Assembly (NCBI GenBank): GCA_019752375.1
Contig: JAIEMG010000045.1
Span: 36,012 to 100,011 of the forward strand
Length of the DNA: 64,000 nucleotides
Reading direction: 5' to 3'
DNA from: Gemmataceae bacterium
GTDB lineage: Bacteria; Planctomycetota; Planctomycetia; Gemmatales; Gemmataceae
The notes below the pieces were generated by a model, which was not told the DNA's origin, did no database searches, and worked only from the letters and a program-made list of their open reading frames with translations. Within the stretch, counting starts at the first letter, position 1, and the number at the start of each line of letters is the position of its first letter. Shown one piece after another: positions 34,295 through 43,407 of the stretch. The translations under genes and the position numbers were made by a program.

Positions 34295-34893
34295 CGGAAG
34301 CCGAGTGGCTGGCCTGCACAGATGCAAAAGCGATGCTGGAGTTCATACGGGGCAAGGTCAGCGACCGAAAGTTGCGACTCTTCGCCGTTGCCTCCTGCCG
34401 AGAACTTTGGCGGTCGGCTGTCCAAGACGGCGAAGCGGCCCTGGAAATCGCAGAGCTATACGCGGAGGGCTGCGTTGACGAGCAGCAGCGGGAAGTGGTC
34501 GCCGCAGACGCTCGGCTGGCCCACAGCGGCGCGTGCTATTTCCTTGACGTGTTCCTCGGCGTGGTCCTGGCGGTGGAGAAGGACGCTACGAAGGCTGCAT
34601 CACACGCCGTCGCCTTCGACATGAGCGGCTACCGACAGCGAGAATGGCAGCGATTCGTGCCGCTGGTGCATCACATCCTCGGCAACCCGTTCCGTCGTTA
34701 TCCCACGCCCGACCACTGGCCCGCTACCTTACTTCGACTGGCATCGGCACTCTACGACGGCCAGAACTGCGGCTTCGCGCTGCACGACGCGCTCCTCGAA
34801 GCTGGCCATGCTGACCTGGCCCAGCATTTTCACCAAGAGCAAGACCATCCGAAAGGGTGCTGGGCGGTGGACGCGATCCTGGGAAAAGCATGA
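34291..34893 (+). CDS. MTEAEWL-family protein coupled to the sigma/kinase operon
   Basis: 200 residues. MTEAEWLACTDAKAMLEFIR and DRKLRLFAVASCRELW form the N-terminal block. The C-terminal block is the second subtype (GFALHDALLEAGHADLAQHF, HPKGCWAVDAILGKA), as in the gene at 24685. Its ATG overlaps the kinase stop, so it is translated with the sigma factor and kinase. This is the clearest context link for the family, suggesting a part in this signalling unit, possibly as a substrate or effector. Confidence 0.75.
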   Translation: MTEAEWLACTDAKAMLEFIRGKVSDRKLRLFAVASCRELWRSAVQDGEAALEIAELYAEGCVDEQQREVVAADARLAHSGACYFLDVFLGVVLAVEKDATKAASHAVAFDMSGYRQREWQRFVPLVHHILGNPFRRYPTPDHWPATLLRLASALYDGQNCGFALHDALLEAGHADLAQHFHQEQDHPKGCWAVDAILGKA

Positions 34894-35119
34894 CAGTTCG
34901 GCGTTGCAGAATTGAAAACTGAGAAACTCGTTTCAAAAAGCGTTTGGACGGGACTCCTATCTCGGTGTTCCAGGTAGCCATGCCGCCTTTGTGTTTGAAA
35001 GTGCGAAACTCGGCGTTTTCCCGCTTGGGACTGAGGGCTGAAAAAGTTGGGGAAAGCGGATTCTGAAAATCGCGGCGGCTGGATCATTCTCCGACGACGA
35101 GGGTTTTACAACGGCAAAG

Positions 35120-35953
35120 CTAAAGCATGTCGAATGCCGTGATAATCCCAAGCAGTTTTTCACCGCCTTGGCCATCGGGCCGCTTGTCGTCAAAGACAAC
35201 GAGTACAGGCTTCTCAAGTGCTTTGGCAGCAAGTGAGTCGATTGGTGCCGCTGCGTCGGTCGTGCCTCCTGCATCTTCAAGCTCCAGTTGTTCCGCGCGT
35301 GCTTCACTCACGGTCAGTCCGAGGCGACGGTTCCTTTCCCCGTTGTTCGGCGCATCCCGTCGCAGAAAAATGGCGATCTGCCTGTCGCTGATGAGCTTCC
35401 ATTTTCCTTGCCAGAAGATCGGCAGGTACGAAAACGAGTTCGTCAGCATGATCTGGCGCACGAAGCTAATCGGATGCCAGTCCTCGGCAGTGATCGGAGA
35501 ACGGACCATAATATCGCCAAGGGTGGTCATCGGCGGCTCACCGTTCATCAGCGCATCCTCGAAAATGAGAGCCAATTCGATTGTGTGTTCAGTCAAATGA
35601 CGCGCCTTCGCTCCTTGATGCAGTGCGTCGTTTCTTGCTTCGCTTACCAGCCCGTAGAGGGTTTCTGGACTCGAATGCCACTGTGCGTGATAAGTTTTGC
35701 GGACGTAACCAAGAGCAGAGCGCCTTGCAAGGGCGAGCAGCGGCTCTCGGTAATGAAAAAGCGTTGAGGCTTTCCGAATCAGGTAGCAACCAAGCCGTTC
35801 AAAGGTGAATAGCAGTTGATCGAATCCCTCGGCGTCTTTTTGGGCGACAAGTCGGGCATCGCGTAGATCGGCCAAGAACCTCACCCTGGCTCTTGCGTCG
35901 AGTGGTCGCCAGCTTGGGCCAAGGTCGATGGTGCCTGGCAACATGGTTGTCAT
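35120..35953 (-). CDS. HEPN-like / CBS domain protein
   Basis: 277 residues. The N-terminal helical domain includes EARNDALHQG, with an R-x4-H motif (R107, H112) typical of HEPN ribonucleases. The second part (about 141-277) reads as a CBS pair: LGDIMVRSPITAEDWHPIS, SYLPIFWQGKWKLISDRQIA, then VLVVFDDKRPDGQGGEKLLGI. CBS pairs bind adenosine nucleotides and gate partner domains. It starts directly at the stop of the HNH gene (TGAATG). A nucleotide-gated RNase is a reasonable but untested reading. Confidence 0.6.
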   Translation of the reverse strand: MTTMLPGTIDLGPSWRPLDARARVRFLADLRDARLVAQKDAEGFDQLLFTFERLGCYLIRKASTLFHYREPLLALARRSALGYVRKTYHAQWHSSPETLYGLVSEARNDALHQGAKARHLTEHTIELALIFEDALMNGEPPMTTLGDIMVRSPITAEDWHPISFVRQIMLTNSFSYLPIFWQGKWKLISDRQIAIFLRRDAPNNGERNRRLGLTVSEARAEQLELEDAGGTTDAAAPIDSLAAKALEKPVLVVFDDKRPDGQGGEKLLGIITAFDML

Positions 35954-36250
35954 TCACGACTCCTCAAGGGCTTCGTCAATGGCCTGGGAAATCTTGTTGT
36001 CCTTGCTCCAAGACGGGGGGAGGTTCGTCGCGCCGAACTCCTTCAAGGCTCGGTACAGTTTCGGGCGAATCACCTCATCGAAAACAGTTGCGCAATTCGG
36101 ACAGAGTGAGAGCGCGTTCCATCGGCCCTCTCCCGCCGATTTTATCTCATCAATGATATGGGCAGCGTGTCTTCGTCCTGCGGTCCAACCGCACCACTCG
36201 CAGGGGAGAACTGCAATTGCCTTAGCTGCTCGGCGGTTCTTGAACGCCAT
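35954..36250 (-). CDS. HNH endonuclease
   Basis: 98 residues. CEWCGW (C17, C20), RHAAHIID (H28, H31), N45 within GRWNALSLC, and CPNC (C50, C53) build a zinc-stabilised HNH nuclease fold. It likely cuts DNA using the first histidine and a metal. It is short, with no extra targeting domain. It is immediately followed by the HEPN-CBS gene with no gap, so the two form an operon. Defence is one possible role; a homing enzyme is less likely as there is no intron. Confidence 0.75.
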   Translation of the reverse strand: MAFKNRRAAKAIAVLPCEWCGWTAGRRHAAHIIDEIKSAGEGRWNALSLCPNCATVFDEVIRPKLYRALKEFGATNLPPSWSKDNKISQAIDEALEES

Positions 36251-36294
36251 ACACGCCCTCCATTGGATGATCTACCCGCAAACGGGAGGCCTCG

Positions 36295-37383
36295 TCACCC
36301 CAAGGTGGCCAGGCCGATTCGTCCCTCATCTTGGCGGGCTGGATCACGGAACGCACGGTACACGATACAGTCACCGTCCCAGGTCAGCGATTCGCAGCAG
36401 CCCTTGATTCGTTTGCTACGGAGAATCCTTCCCTCCTTGGGATCGAGAACGAAGACCCGAAAACCTGGATTGTTTTGCCTACTGATGGCCCATGCTACCA
36501 ACGCCGTGTAGCGTCGGTCCTGGCTCTGCGCCATGCGGTCCTGCCAATTTTCTTGCAGGAAGGGAATCCACGCGCCCTTAAACCTGATTTTGCAGGTGCG
36601 GAAGGGCGATCCCATCCCGATTTCCTGGCAGTCAACAAAGCGGACGTTCATTTCGTCATTTCCCAGCAGCGAATCGACCACCCAGCAACCCTTCACATGC
36701 TCGCCGCCCTGCCGACAATGGAGAAGCACGTGCGCATCGGCGCAGCCCACATCTTCCAGCGCGTCGCCAAGGATCGGCAAGCGGTCAAACGCCCTTTCCT
36801 CGTAGATGGCGGTGGCAAGATTCAGGACGGTGGACGTGGACCATTGGGGGTTAATCACGGCTGGACGAAATGGGTTGCCGAAGATGCAGCGGAGCAGGTC
36901 GCTCTGGTTTCTCGCTTCGTCCAGGTCCGACTCATTCCAGCGCGGAATAGAATCGCTATAGTTTCCTGCGGCAGCAGCACAGGCAGCTTTTCCTGCGAAG
37001 AAGGCGGCGTCCCACTCGTTGCGACCCTCTACTGCTGTCGCACTAGCATCGCAACAAGCGCACACCGCATTGGAAGATTTCGGTTCAGCACCATACACCC
37101 TGGCGAACATGGCCTGGCAACGGGCGTGTGCTTCTTCTTCAGAAGCTTCGCCGTCTGCCAGACGTTCCGCGAAATCAACCGCCTCTCGTGCGTAATCCGC
37201 GTCGATGAGGTGCCAGATGCGGCGACAGCAGGCCACGGCAAACAGTCGGAACTTCCTACCGCTCCATGTCGTGCGGGCCAAGTGGTGCAGCATTGGGAAG
37301 GGATCACCGCACTCCAGCCACGTCGCCTCGGTGAGCCGTGGTATCTCTTCGGGGACGAATCCCTCTGGAAGAATTAGAGTCAT
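36295..37383 (-). CDS. MTEAEWL-family protein with long C-terminal extension
   Basis: 362 residues. A modified N-terminal block ([31 protein letters not shown]) and the full first-subtype C-terminal block (ERAFDRLPILGDALEDVGC, HCRQGGEHVKGCWVVDSLL) are followed by about 115 residues with beta-rich sequence (FRVFVLDPKEGRILRSKRI, DGDCIVYRAF). The extension is unlike that of the 23129 gene. Ahead of the usual start lie about 17 extra residues, so its start codon may be farther downstream. Function unknown. Confidence 0.65.
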   Translation of the reverse strand: MTLILPEGFVPEEIPRLTEATWLECGDPFPMLHHLARTTWSGRKFRLFAVACCRRIWHLIDADYAREAVDFAERLADGEASEEEAHARCQAMFARVYGAEPKSSNAVCACCDASATAVEGRNEWDAAFFAGKAACAAAAGNYSDSIPRWNESDLDEARNQSDLLRCIFGNPFRPAVINPQWSTSTVLNLATAIYEERAFDRLPILGDALEDVGCADAHVLLHCRQGGEHVKGCWVVDSLLGNDEMNVRFVDCQEIGMGSPFRTCKIRFKGAWIPFLQENWQDRMAQSQDRRYTALVAWAISRQNNPGFRVFVLDPKEGRILRSKRIKGCCESLTWDGDCIVYRAFRDPARQDEGRIGLATLG

Positions 37384-37442
37384 GGGCAGCTTACTCCAGC
37401 CTCTCTTCCGTTTTGGGGCGACGGTAGCAGCCGCTTACTGGT

Positions 37443-38504
37443 TTACGCCCTCCCCACGCTCAAATTCTCGAACAAGGCACGCATATTTGCTATCAGCCCA
37501 TCGATTTCCTTCACAGGCTTTACCTCCTGGTCCACCTGAAACAGTCGCCAGTTGGCAGCAGGGTTGTCAGCGACACTCGCTGGAGGGTAGGTAAGCATGT
37601 GACACAAGAAGAAGACGACCTGATACTGCATTTCTCGGATGACCACGTTCATGTCCTGGGGACTGGCCCCTGCTTGCAGCATCCTCTGCACCGCCTGCCC
37701 AAATTCTTGGATGGTCGGGTTGGAATCCTGAATGTTCTTCCTGGCTTCATCAATGAAACTGGTATCGCCCTTCTGGAGAACGAGTTTCAGCGCTTCCGTT
37801 TGAAAGATCGCCTTGGTTAGACCTTCCGTGCTCCCTCGAAAATGCGCGTAGGCTAGGTCGGAATAGCTCGGCATCCCCATTTGCCGATACATGTCGATCA
37901 GCCTCCGCAGTTCGGTTGGCATCACGTCAGCATCGTAGCGCGCATACACGTCGGGAGGATTCACCCGCTTCGCGTGGTCAAGCCGCTCCTGGTCGCCTTG
38001 GTCGTACTGAAAAAGACCCAGGAGAACCTTCTTGAAATCCACCTGCGGAGTTGGGCTGGCGTTCTCCCTGAGAGAGTTCAATGCCCTGTAGTAAACGTCG
38101 TCAATTTCCTCCATGAAGCGGTCGAACTTCTCGGAACCCTCCTTCTTTGAAGTGTCCAAGGAATCAACAATCCGCAGGAGAGATTCACCGAAGTCCCAAG
38201 CGGGATGGGTTTCAAACGCTTCCCCGAATTCTTCGCCGTAGGGCCATTCGGAAGGCTCCCAGCGAAGCTCCCGCTTTGCCGTTTCGACGTTCAGGTAGCG
38301 ACCCTCCGCGACCCTCTTCTCCGCTTCTCGACTCAGCGCTTCCTCGCTGTTGCCAATGGGAATTGGCCAGTGGCGGAGCGGGCGGGTGAGAAAGCCGTAG
38401 ACGTAGAAATGCTCGTCGGGGTGGCGTTCTTGGATGAATCGGACGCCTTGTTGAGCCAGATCAACCACGCTGGCTTCAAACCCTTTGAAGTCGAAATCAG
38501 GCAT
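37443..38504 (-). CDS. DUF4303-like protein
   Basis: 353 residues. FEASVVDLAQQGVRFIQERHPDEHFYVYGF near the N-terminus resembles DUF4303, found with other immunity-type proteins. The remainder is helical, with RIVDSLDTSKKEG and a C-terminal bundle. The start is placed at 38504 since the longer upstream frame is unlike coding sequence. DUF4303-type genes are often neighbours of polymorphic-toxin immunity or SMI1-like genes, but no toxin is seen here. Function unknown. Confidence 0.55.
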   Translation of the reverse strand: MPDFDFKGFEASVVDLAQQGVRFIQERHPDEHFYVYGFLTRPLRHWPIPIGNSEEALSREAEKRVAEGRYLNVETAKRELRWEPSEWPYGEEFGEAFETHPAWDFGESLLRIVDSLDTSKKEGSEKFDRFMEEIDDVYYRALNSLRENASPTPQVDFKKVLLGLFQYDQGDQERLDHAKRVNPPDVYARYDADVMPTELRRLIDMYRQMGMPSYSDLAYAHFRGSTEGLTKAIFQTEALKLVLQKGDTSFIDEARKNIQDSNPTIQEFGQAVQRMLQAGASPQDMNVVIREMQYQVVFFLCHMLTYPPASVADNPAANWRLFQVDQEVKPVKEIDGLIANMRALFENLSVGRA

Positions 38505-38542
38505 GACGACTGCTCCTACGTCGCGTGTGCCGCGATGCTGGC

Positions 38543-38930
38543 TCACCGAATCGAATGCCCCGCCGCCAGCAGCGCTTCCCGCGCCCACTCCCACGCGGCT
38601 TCCTTCATCAGCAGGTAATTCGTGTCGAACGTGCTGACGGCGAACACGCTGATCCCCGCCTCGGCTAACGGTGCGACCAGCGAAGCCAGCACGCCGACCA
38701 TCGAGAAGTCCATTGTGCCCGCGACCCGCAGGCAACGCCAGCCTGGTTCAGCCTGGGCCGCAGGCGGCACCTGGGCTTCGGGGCAGACGATTGAAAGTTC
38801 GTCGGCGGTGCGGGTGATCGAGAAGAATGAGCCAGTGCTGGCCCAAGCAGGAATCGCCGCGTCGGGCGGGCAGTTTGGCAATGGCGAAGGTGCCGTCGAG
38901 CAGAATCAGGTTCAGGCGGTAGAGGTGCAT
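38543..38930 (-). pseudogene. ACT-like domain protein with a single-base frameshift
   Basis: The N-terminus (MHLYRLNLILLDGTFAIAKLP) and the rest (PDAAIPAWASTGSFFSITRT to the end) lie in different frames, joined near 38873. Removing one base there restores one continuous protein of about 128 residues. Its C-terminus (ISVFAVSTFDTNYLLM) matches the ACT-like amino-acid-sensor pattern. The conserved reading on both sides argues for one recently broken gene, or a sequencing error. Confidence 0.65.
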
Positions 38931-39083
38931 TTCGCTCGGTCCAGCGATGTTCTGCGGGTCAATCAAACTGGCCATGATACCAGCCGCGTTCCCCGTTCGC
39001 ACCGAATCGCCTTCTTGCATCTGGCCTCCAGCGCGGCATAATTGCCTGACTTAACTGTGATTGCCTCAGCGTGGAGGTCGTCC

Positions 39084-41429
39084 ATGATCGCCTTCTCTTG
39101 CGCTCACTGCGGCATGAAGCTCCAAGTCCAGGACCAGTTCGCGGGTCGGCAGTCGAAGTGCCCGACCTGCAAGCAGCCGCTTGTCGTCCCGATGCCCAGC
39201 GCCACGGTCGCCTACGTCCCACCGAGGCAGATCGACGGCGAAGAGAGCAGCCTGGCGAAAGCGGGGCTGGATGGCGGCGTGACCCTGGACAACGACCAGG
39301 CGCGGAAGCCGACTGCCGTGGAAGGGCAAAGGCACCGCTCGGTCGGCGAAGCCCTGGCCCAGCGGCAGAAGAACGGCCAGCGCTATGTTGTCGAGGGCGA
39401 GATTGCCCGTGGCGGCATGGGGGCGGTTCTGCGTGCCGTCGATTGCGACATTCGGCGTGAAGTCGCCGTCAAGTACATGCTGGACGACAAAGACCCGAAA
39501 AAGAAGGCCCGCTTCATCGAGGAAGCGCAGATCAACGGGCAACTTGAACACCCGAACATCGTGCCCGTTTACGACCTGGGCATCGACGCGCAGAAGCGGC
39601 CCTTCATCATGATGAAGATGGTCAAGGGCCGCAGCCTGAAAGACGCGCTGGACCAGTTGCGGGACAACCCGAAGCAAGCTGAAAAGGAGTACACGCTGGG
39701 TCGGCTGCTGAACATCCTGGTCAATGTCTGCAACGCCTTGGCTTTTGCCCATGCACGCGGCGTGGTGCATCGGGACTTGAAGCCTGCCAATATCATGCTG
39801 GGAGATTTCGGTGAGGTCTACGTCATGGATTGGGGACTTGCCAAGGTGCTGAATCAGCCAGGCACAGCGGAGAAGATGCCGCAGGCGGTGGCAGCGGCAC
39901 CAGGAGCTTCCGTCCCTGGTCGCAACTCCAAGGTCGTGACGAACCGTGGCCCCGAAGCCGACCTGACCCAAGAAGGGTCGGTGTTGGGCACGCCCGTCTA
40001 CATGCCACCCGAACAGGCGACGGGAAACCTCAACGCCATCGACCAGCGAAGCGACGTGTACTCGCTGGGTGCGATCCTCTACGAGGTCTTGACTTTGCAG
40101 CCACCCGTGGAAAAAGAAGGCGGCTACCTTGCGGTTCTCATGCGAGTGATGGAAGGCGAGATTCAGCCACCAGAGCAACGGGCTCCGAAACGGGCATGGA
40201 ATATACCAAAGGAGCTTTCCGCCATCGCCATGAAAGCGCTGGCGAAGGAGAAGGAAAAACGCTACCCGACTGTCGATGCGCTGCGGCAGGACGTTGAGCG
40301 CTTTCAAGAGGGGCGGTCGGTCAGCGCCAAGGAAGACTCGAAGCGGGAGATGCTCTGGAAGTTCGTCAAGCGGAACAAGGGGTTTAGTGCTGGGGTGGGG
40401 GCGGCGATCCTCGTTCTTCTATTCAGTTCGTGGTTTCTCTTTCAGGCGTGGCGGGTTGCCGACAAGAACTACACGGATTACCGCAACGCGCAAGAAGACA
40501 AGCAGCGGCAGGCCAAGGACGCGGTGCCATCACTGACGAAGGCCATCAAGCTGATGATCGCAGAAGGAAACGTGGACGAGGCGATGGTCCAGGCAAAGGC
40601 CGCAGTTGATGCCGACCCCGACTATGCCGAGGCCCGCCTATTGAAAGCACAGTTGTTGCTCGGCAACCGCGAATTCGCGGCGGCGGATCAGGAACTAGCG
40701 CGGTGCCTGGAATTGCGGCCCAACGATGCCGAGGCTCGCAAGTTGGTTGAGCTATGTCGAAAGACGAAGCCCGAAGACGCTTCCGCCTTGCTAGTTTTGT
40801 CTGAAGAATTGAGTCGCCAGAAACGGCACGCACTGGCCGACCGCATCACGAAAACCGCACAGGGCATGGTGAAATCGCGGGAGGAACTCCTGGGTCATTA
40901 CCGTAAGCGGATTGACGGCGCGTGGCCTGGTTTGGGCGGGAGATTGACCGTGGACCAGGAGGGAAGGTTTCATCTGAACCTTTATGCCTGCACCGAAGTG
41001 CGTGACGTAGCCCCGCTCCAAGGCATGAAACTCACCAGTCTTCTCCTTGGCTTTACCCAGGTGCGTGACTTGTCGCCGCTCAAAGGCATGCCTCTAACCA
41101 AGCTGGAACTTCGTAATCTAGGCGGATTGCGTGACCTGTCGCCGCTCAAGGACATGCCGCTCAGCACGCTGGAAATGCCTGACTGTCATTCGTTACAGGA
41201 TTTGACGCCGCTTCGAGGGATGAAGATTACGAAGCTGGCCATTTGGGGCAGTTCTCAGATTCGAGATTTGACACCGTTGGAAGAGTTACCCCTCAAGGAA
41301 ATAAGCGTCGGTGGCTGTCTAGCAAATCCAGCACCTCTTCGCTCGATCAAGACGCTGGAGAAAATCAACGACAAACCCCCAGCCGACTTCTGGCGAGAGT
41401 ACGAGGCCCAGCAGAAAGGCAAGAAGTAG
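39084..41429 (+). CDS. large Ser/Thr protein kinase with zinc ribbon, TPR and LRR
   Basis: 781 residues. Zinc ribbon CAHCG ... CPTCK at about 6-30. Kinase core with GGMGAV, VAVKYM, HRDLKPAN and MDWGLAK; PVYMPPEQATG is the activation-segment end. A membrane span is near AGVGAAILVLLFSSWFLFQ. Outside it a TPR-like part (DEAMVQAKAAVDADPDYAEA) is followed by LRR-like repeats (LSPLKGMPLTKLEL). The start is at 39084, where GGAGG precedes it. It likely transduces an external signal. The last 175 bases overlap a convergent gene. Confidence 0.85.
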   Translation: MIAFSCAHCGMKLQVQDQFAGRQSKCPTCKQPLVVPMPSATVAYVPPRQIDGEESSLAKAGLDGGVTLDNDQARKPTAVEGQRHRSVGEALAQRQKNGQRYVVEGEIARGGMGAVLRAVDCDIRREVAVKYMLDDKDPKKKARFIEEAQINGQLEHPNIVPVYDLGIDAQKRPFIMMKMVKGRSLKDALDQLRDNPKQAEKEYTLGRLLNILVNVCNALAFAHARGVVHRDLKPANIMLGDFGEVYVMDWGLAKVLNQPGTAEKMPQAVAAAPGASVPGRNSKVVTNRGPEADLTQEGSVLGTPVYMPPEQATGNLNAIDQRSDVYSLGAILYEVLTLQPPVEKEGGYLAVLMRVMEGEIQPPEQRAPKRAWNIPKELSAIAMKALAKEKEKRYPTVDALRQDVERFQEGRSVSAKEDSKREMLWKFVKRNKGFSAGVGAAILVLLFSSWFLFQAWRVADKNYTDYRNAQEDKQRQAKDAVPSLTKAIKLMIAEGNVDEAMVQAKAAVDADPDYAEARLLKAQLLLGNREFAAADQELARCLELRPNDAEARKLVELCRKTKPEDASALLVLSEELSRQKRHALADRITKTAQGMVKSREELLGHYRKRIDGAWPGLGGRLTVDQEGRFHLNLYACTEVRDVAPLQGMKLTSLLLGFTQVRDLSPLKGMPLTKLELRNLGGLRDLSPLKDMPLSTLEMPDCHSLQDLTPLRGMKITKLAIWGSSQIRDLTPLEELPLKEISVGGCLANPAPLRSIKTLEKINDKPPADFWREYEAQQKGKK

Positions 41430-41644
41430 CACGCTCTGACCACTTGTTCGTCAAGCGCTTCCGACAGCGACAGGAAATCGAAGACCTGATCCAGATGCGC
41501 CCGCCAGCATGACGCGGCGTAGAGCCAGGCGGTGTCGTCGCTGACCCCGTGGCGGTGCATGTACCACTCGGCGGCGAAGCCGTGGGCGAGCATCGTGACG
41601 AATCTCTTGAACTCAGGCGGCGGCAGACTGCGAACCGACTGCAT
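41255..41644 (-). CDS. hypothetical helical protein overlapping the kinase 3' end
   Basis: 129 residues. FKRFVTMLAHGFAAEWYMHRHG and TAWLYAASCWRAHLDQVFDFL are helical and look coding. A good GGAGGTGA lies before the ATG at 41644. The last 55 or so residues lie opposite kinase codons and look unlike the first part, so the original protein may have ended near 41430. From memory, related short proteins occur in planctomycetes. Function unknown. Confidence 0.45.
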   Translation of the reverse strand: MQSVRSLPPPEFKRFVTMLAHGFAAEWYMHRHGVSDDTAWLYAASCWRAHLDQVFDFLSLSEALDEQVVRACYFLPFCWASYSRQKSAGGLSLIFSSVLIERRGAGFARQPPTLISLRGNSSNGVKSRI

Positions 41645-41975
41645 GGCGTCACCTCCAGGGGCGAAGGGGGATAGTTCCACACCCTGATGGTGACGCGGAT
41701 CGGGGAGGAGTTTAGCTGCGCATGGGGAATTGCAGGTCGGTGCCGTGCGGACTTTGGTTAGGATTTGAGAAGTCCACATGGCTCCAATGATGAAAAGACC
41801 GTAATCGTCGTAAGTCCTTATTTTTCTGTCAGGCTATTTGTCAGTATTCAGAAGCAAAAAGGGGCAAAAACAGCCAAATTTGACCATTCGGGCTTCAACG
41901 GAGCTTGCCTCAACTGCTTATTTGGATTATAGTTGCGGAGCGTCGTTTGACGCCGAGATGCACAAATGAATCGTT

Positions 41976-42018
<43 letters not shown>

Positions 42019-42108
42019 TTCCCAGAAATCAGCCTTCGGCGAGCACGTCGAAGGGCTTTCTCATTTCGGGGACTAGACTTGCGCTGTCCAGATGGAAGTT
42101 CAAACAGA

Positions 42109-42735
42109 CTATTTCCAGAATCCGCCGCTTCGTAGCATAATCTGTTCAAACGCTTTCACGGCCAGGTCTGCGTTTTCGTGGCGACCACGGGTCAACCCTT
42201 CGATCTGGAGCCGCAACTTCGCCTCCCGATCCCGGAGTTCGGTGCTCTTGCCGGCGAACGTGTCGGCGCCGATCTCCTCCAGCAGACGCAGGTTTAACAA
42301 ACGGTCCTGCTGCTGCATGACCACGGTACGCTGCCGGTTCAGGTCATCAACCCGTTCCCTGGCCTCCCGCTGCTCATCCTGGGGCCTCGTGCGGAGCACA
42401 TGCACGAACCAGGAGCGCACTTCCTCATCCTCGATCCTCATGCGGTCAAAGAGGGCGTGGACCTGTTCGTCCAGGTCGCCTTCCTTCAGCCGGACCCGAG
42501 GGTGGTCAGCGACGTTGTATCGGGAGCAACGGTAGTAGACGTACTCCCGCTCGCCTGCCTTCGTCTTTTTCACCTTCGATTCCCCTGTGATGGGATGCCC
42601 GCAGTGCCCACAGCCGATCAGGTCGCCGGCATAGGTCAGTTCGGTTGAACGGTACACTCGCCCGCCCAGAATCGCCTGAACCCGGTCCCAAGTGCCCCAG
42701 GTGGACAGCGGCGAGGATGGTGACAGTTCCGTCAT
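42109..42735 (-). pseudogene. large serine recombinase, C-terminal half only
   Basis: About 200 residues. A recombinase zinc ribbon (IGCGHCGHPITGES ... YYRCSRY) precedes a long coiled-coil (REARERVDDLNRQRTVVMQQ) and a C-terminal ENADLAVKAFEQIMLRSGG. The resolvase catalytic domain with the nucleophilic serine is missing; family homology begins near 42705, at the edge of a 37-bp direct repeat. The remaining part cannot recombine DNA. It sits beside the tRNA fragment, supporting an integration scar. Confidence 0.75.
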
Positions 42736-42825
42736 GCAGGCCGAGGATCATGCTCTTCCGGGGCTGTGACGTTTCCAACGTCTTCGACATGGTGACAGTT
42801 CCGTCATGCAGGCCGAGGATCATGC
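42717..42825. repeat. pair of exact 37-bp direct repeats with a 35-bp spacer
   Basis: The identical 37 bases (beginning ATGGTGACAGTTCCGTCATG) lie at 42717-42753 and 42789-42825. They are at the broken 5' end of the serine recombinase. No further copies and no cas genes are seen in the window. They may be a duplicated target or crossover site, or a slipped duplication. Confidence 0.75.
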
Positions 42826-42827
42826 CG

Positions 42828-43055
42828 GGGAGCCAGCCACGCTGGCGGAGTGGGCCGAGTTCCACGAGAAGGTCCAATTGTTGCCCCCGACGGAACGAGA
42901 AGTCTTCGATCTGCTTTGATACGAAGGGCTGGGGCAGAAGGAGGCGGCCGCCCTCCTCGGCGTGACGGATCGCACCATCAAGAACCGCTGGCGGAGCGCC
43001 AAACTGATGCTCCGTCGCCTCCTCGACGAGTCCCCTGATGCAGACGGAGGACCAG
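42828..43055 (+). pseudogene. ECF sigma factor remnant with in-frame stop
   Basis: The frame reads EPATLAEWAEFHEKVQLLPP, REVFDLL, a TGA, then YEGLGQKEAAALLGVTDRT, IKNRWRSAKLMLRRLL. It is clearly paralogous to the intact sigma factor at 32032 (TLAEWTEFHGKVEALPNEE; LIWYEELTQAEVADLLKVS). The TGA stands where the intact copy has Trp. The N-terminal half (region 2) is absent, replaced by the direct repeats. Confidence 0.75.
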
Positions 43056-43407
43056 ATGGCCGGGCATGATCGGCTGGAGCAACTGCTCGCCCGCTGGGAC
43101 GACTTGCGGGAACAGGGCCGGGAAACGACTCCCGAGGAATTGTGCGCCGACTGCCCGGAGTTGACCGACCCATTGAGGCGCTTGATCGAGAACCTGAAAG
43201 CGATGGACTGGCTGGACCGAGAAAAAAAACACGACGCAGGACACGAATCTTGCAATGGTTGCCACGACGGACGGCTGGCCCTGCGAGTGCCACCGCTCCT
43301 GGCCGGGCGTTACCGTCTGGAGAGTCTCACCGCCGAGGGGGGTTCGGGGAAGTCTGGCGGGCCACCGACACGGCCCTCCTGCGGTCGGTGGCCGTCAAGG
43401 TCACGTA
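43056..43407 (+). pseudogene. Ser/Thr kinase remnant paired with the sigma remnant
   Basis: MAGHDRLEQLLARWDDLREQ and ETTPEELCADCPELTDPLRR match the N-terminus of the intact kinase at 32588 (DLPAEELCRDCPEIIDQLKD). Then YRLESLTAEGG ends in a six-G run at 43336-43341, where a one-base slip moves the frame so that GGFGEVWRATDTALLRSVAV continues. The kinase stops after the VAVKV strand and runs in frame into an FTR-like domain. It retains the GGAGG site at its start. Confidence 0.7.

Noticed and set aside
36203..36220. Motif half AACTGCAATTG in the HNH gene
   Set aside because: It is coding sequence for AKAIAVL, lacks the TACC end and is not upstream of a gene.
42717..42825. A minimal CRISPR array (two repeats, one spacer)
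   Set aside because: Only two copies, no cas genes in the window, and the repeats sit at a break in two genes, so a recombination footprint is more likely.
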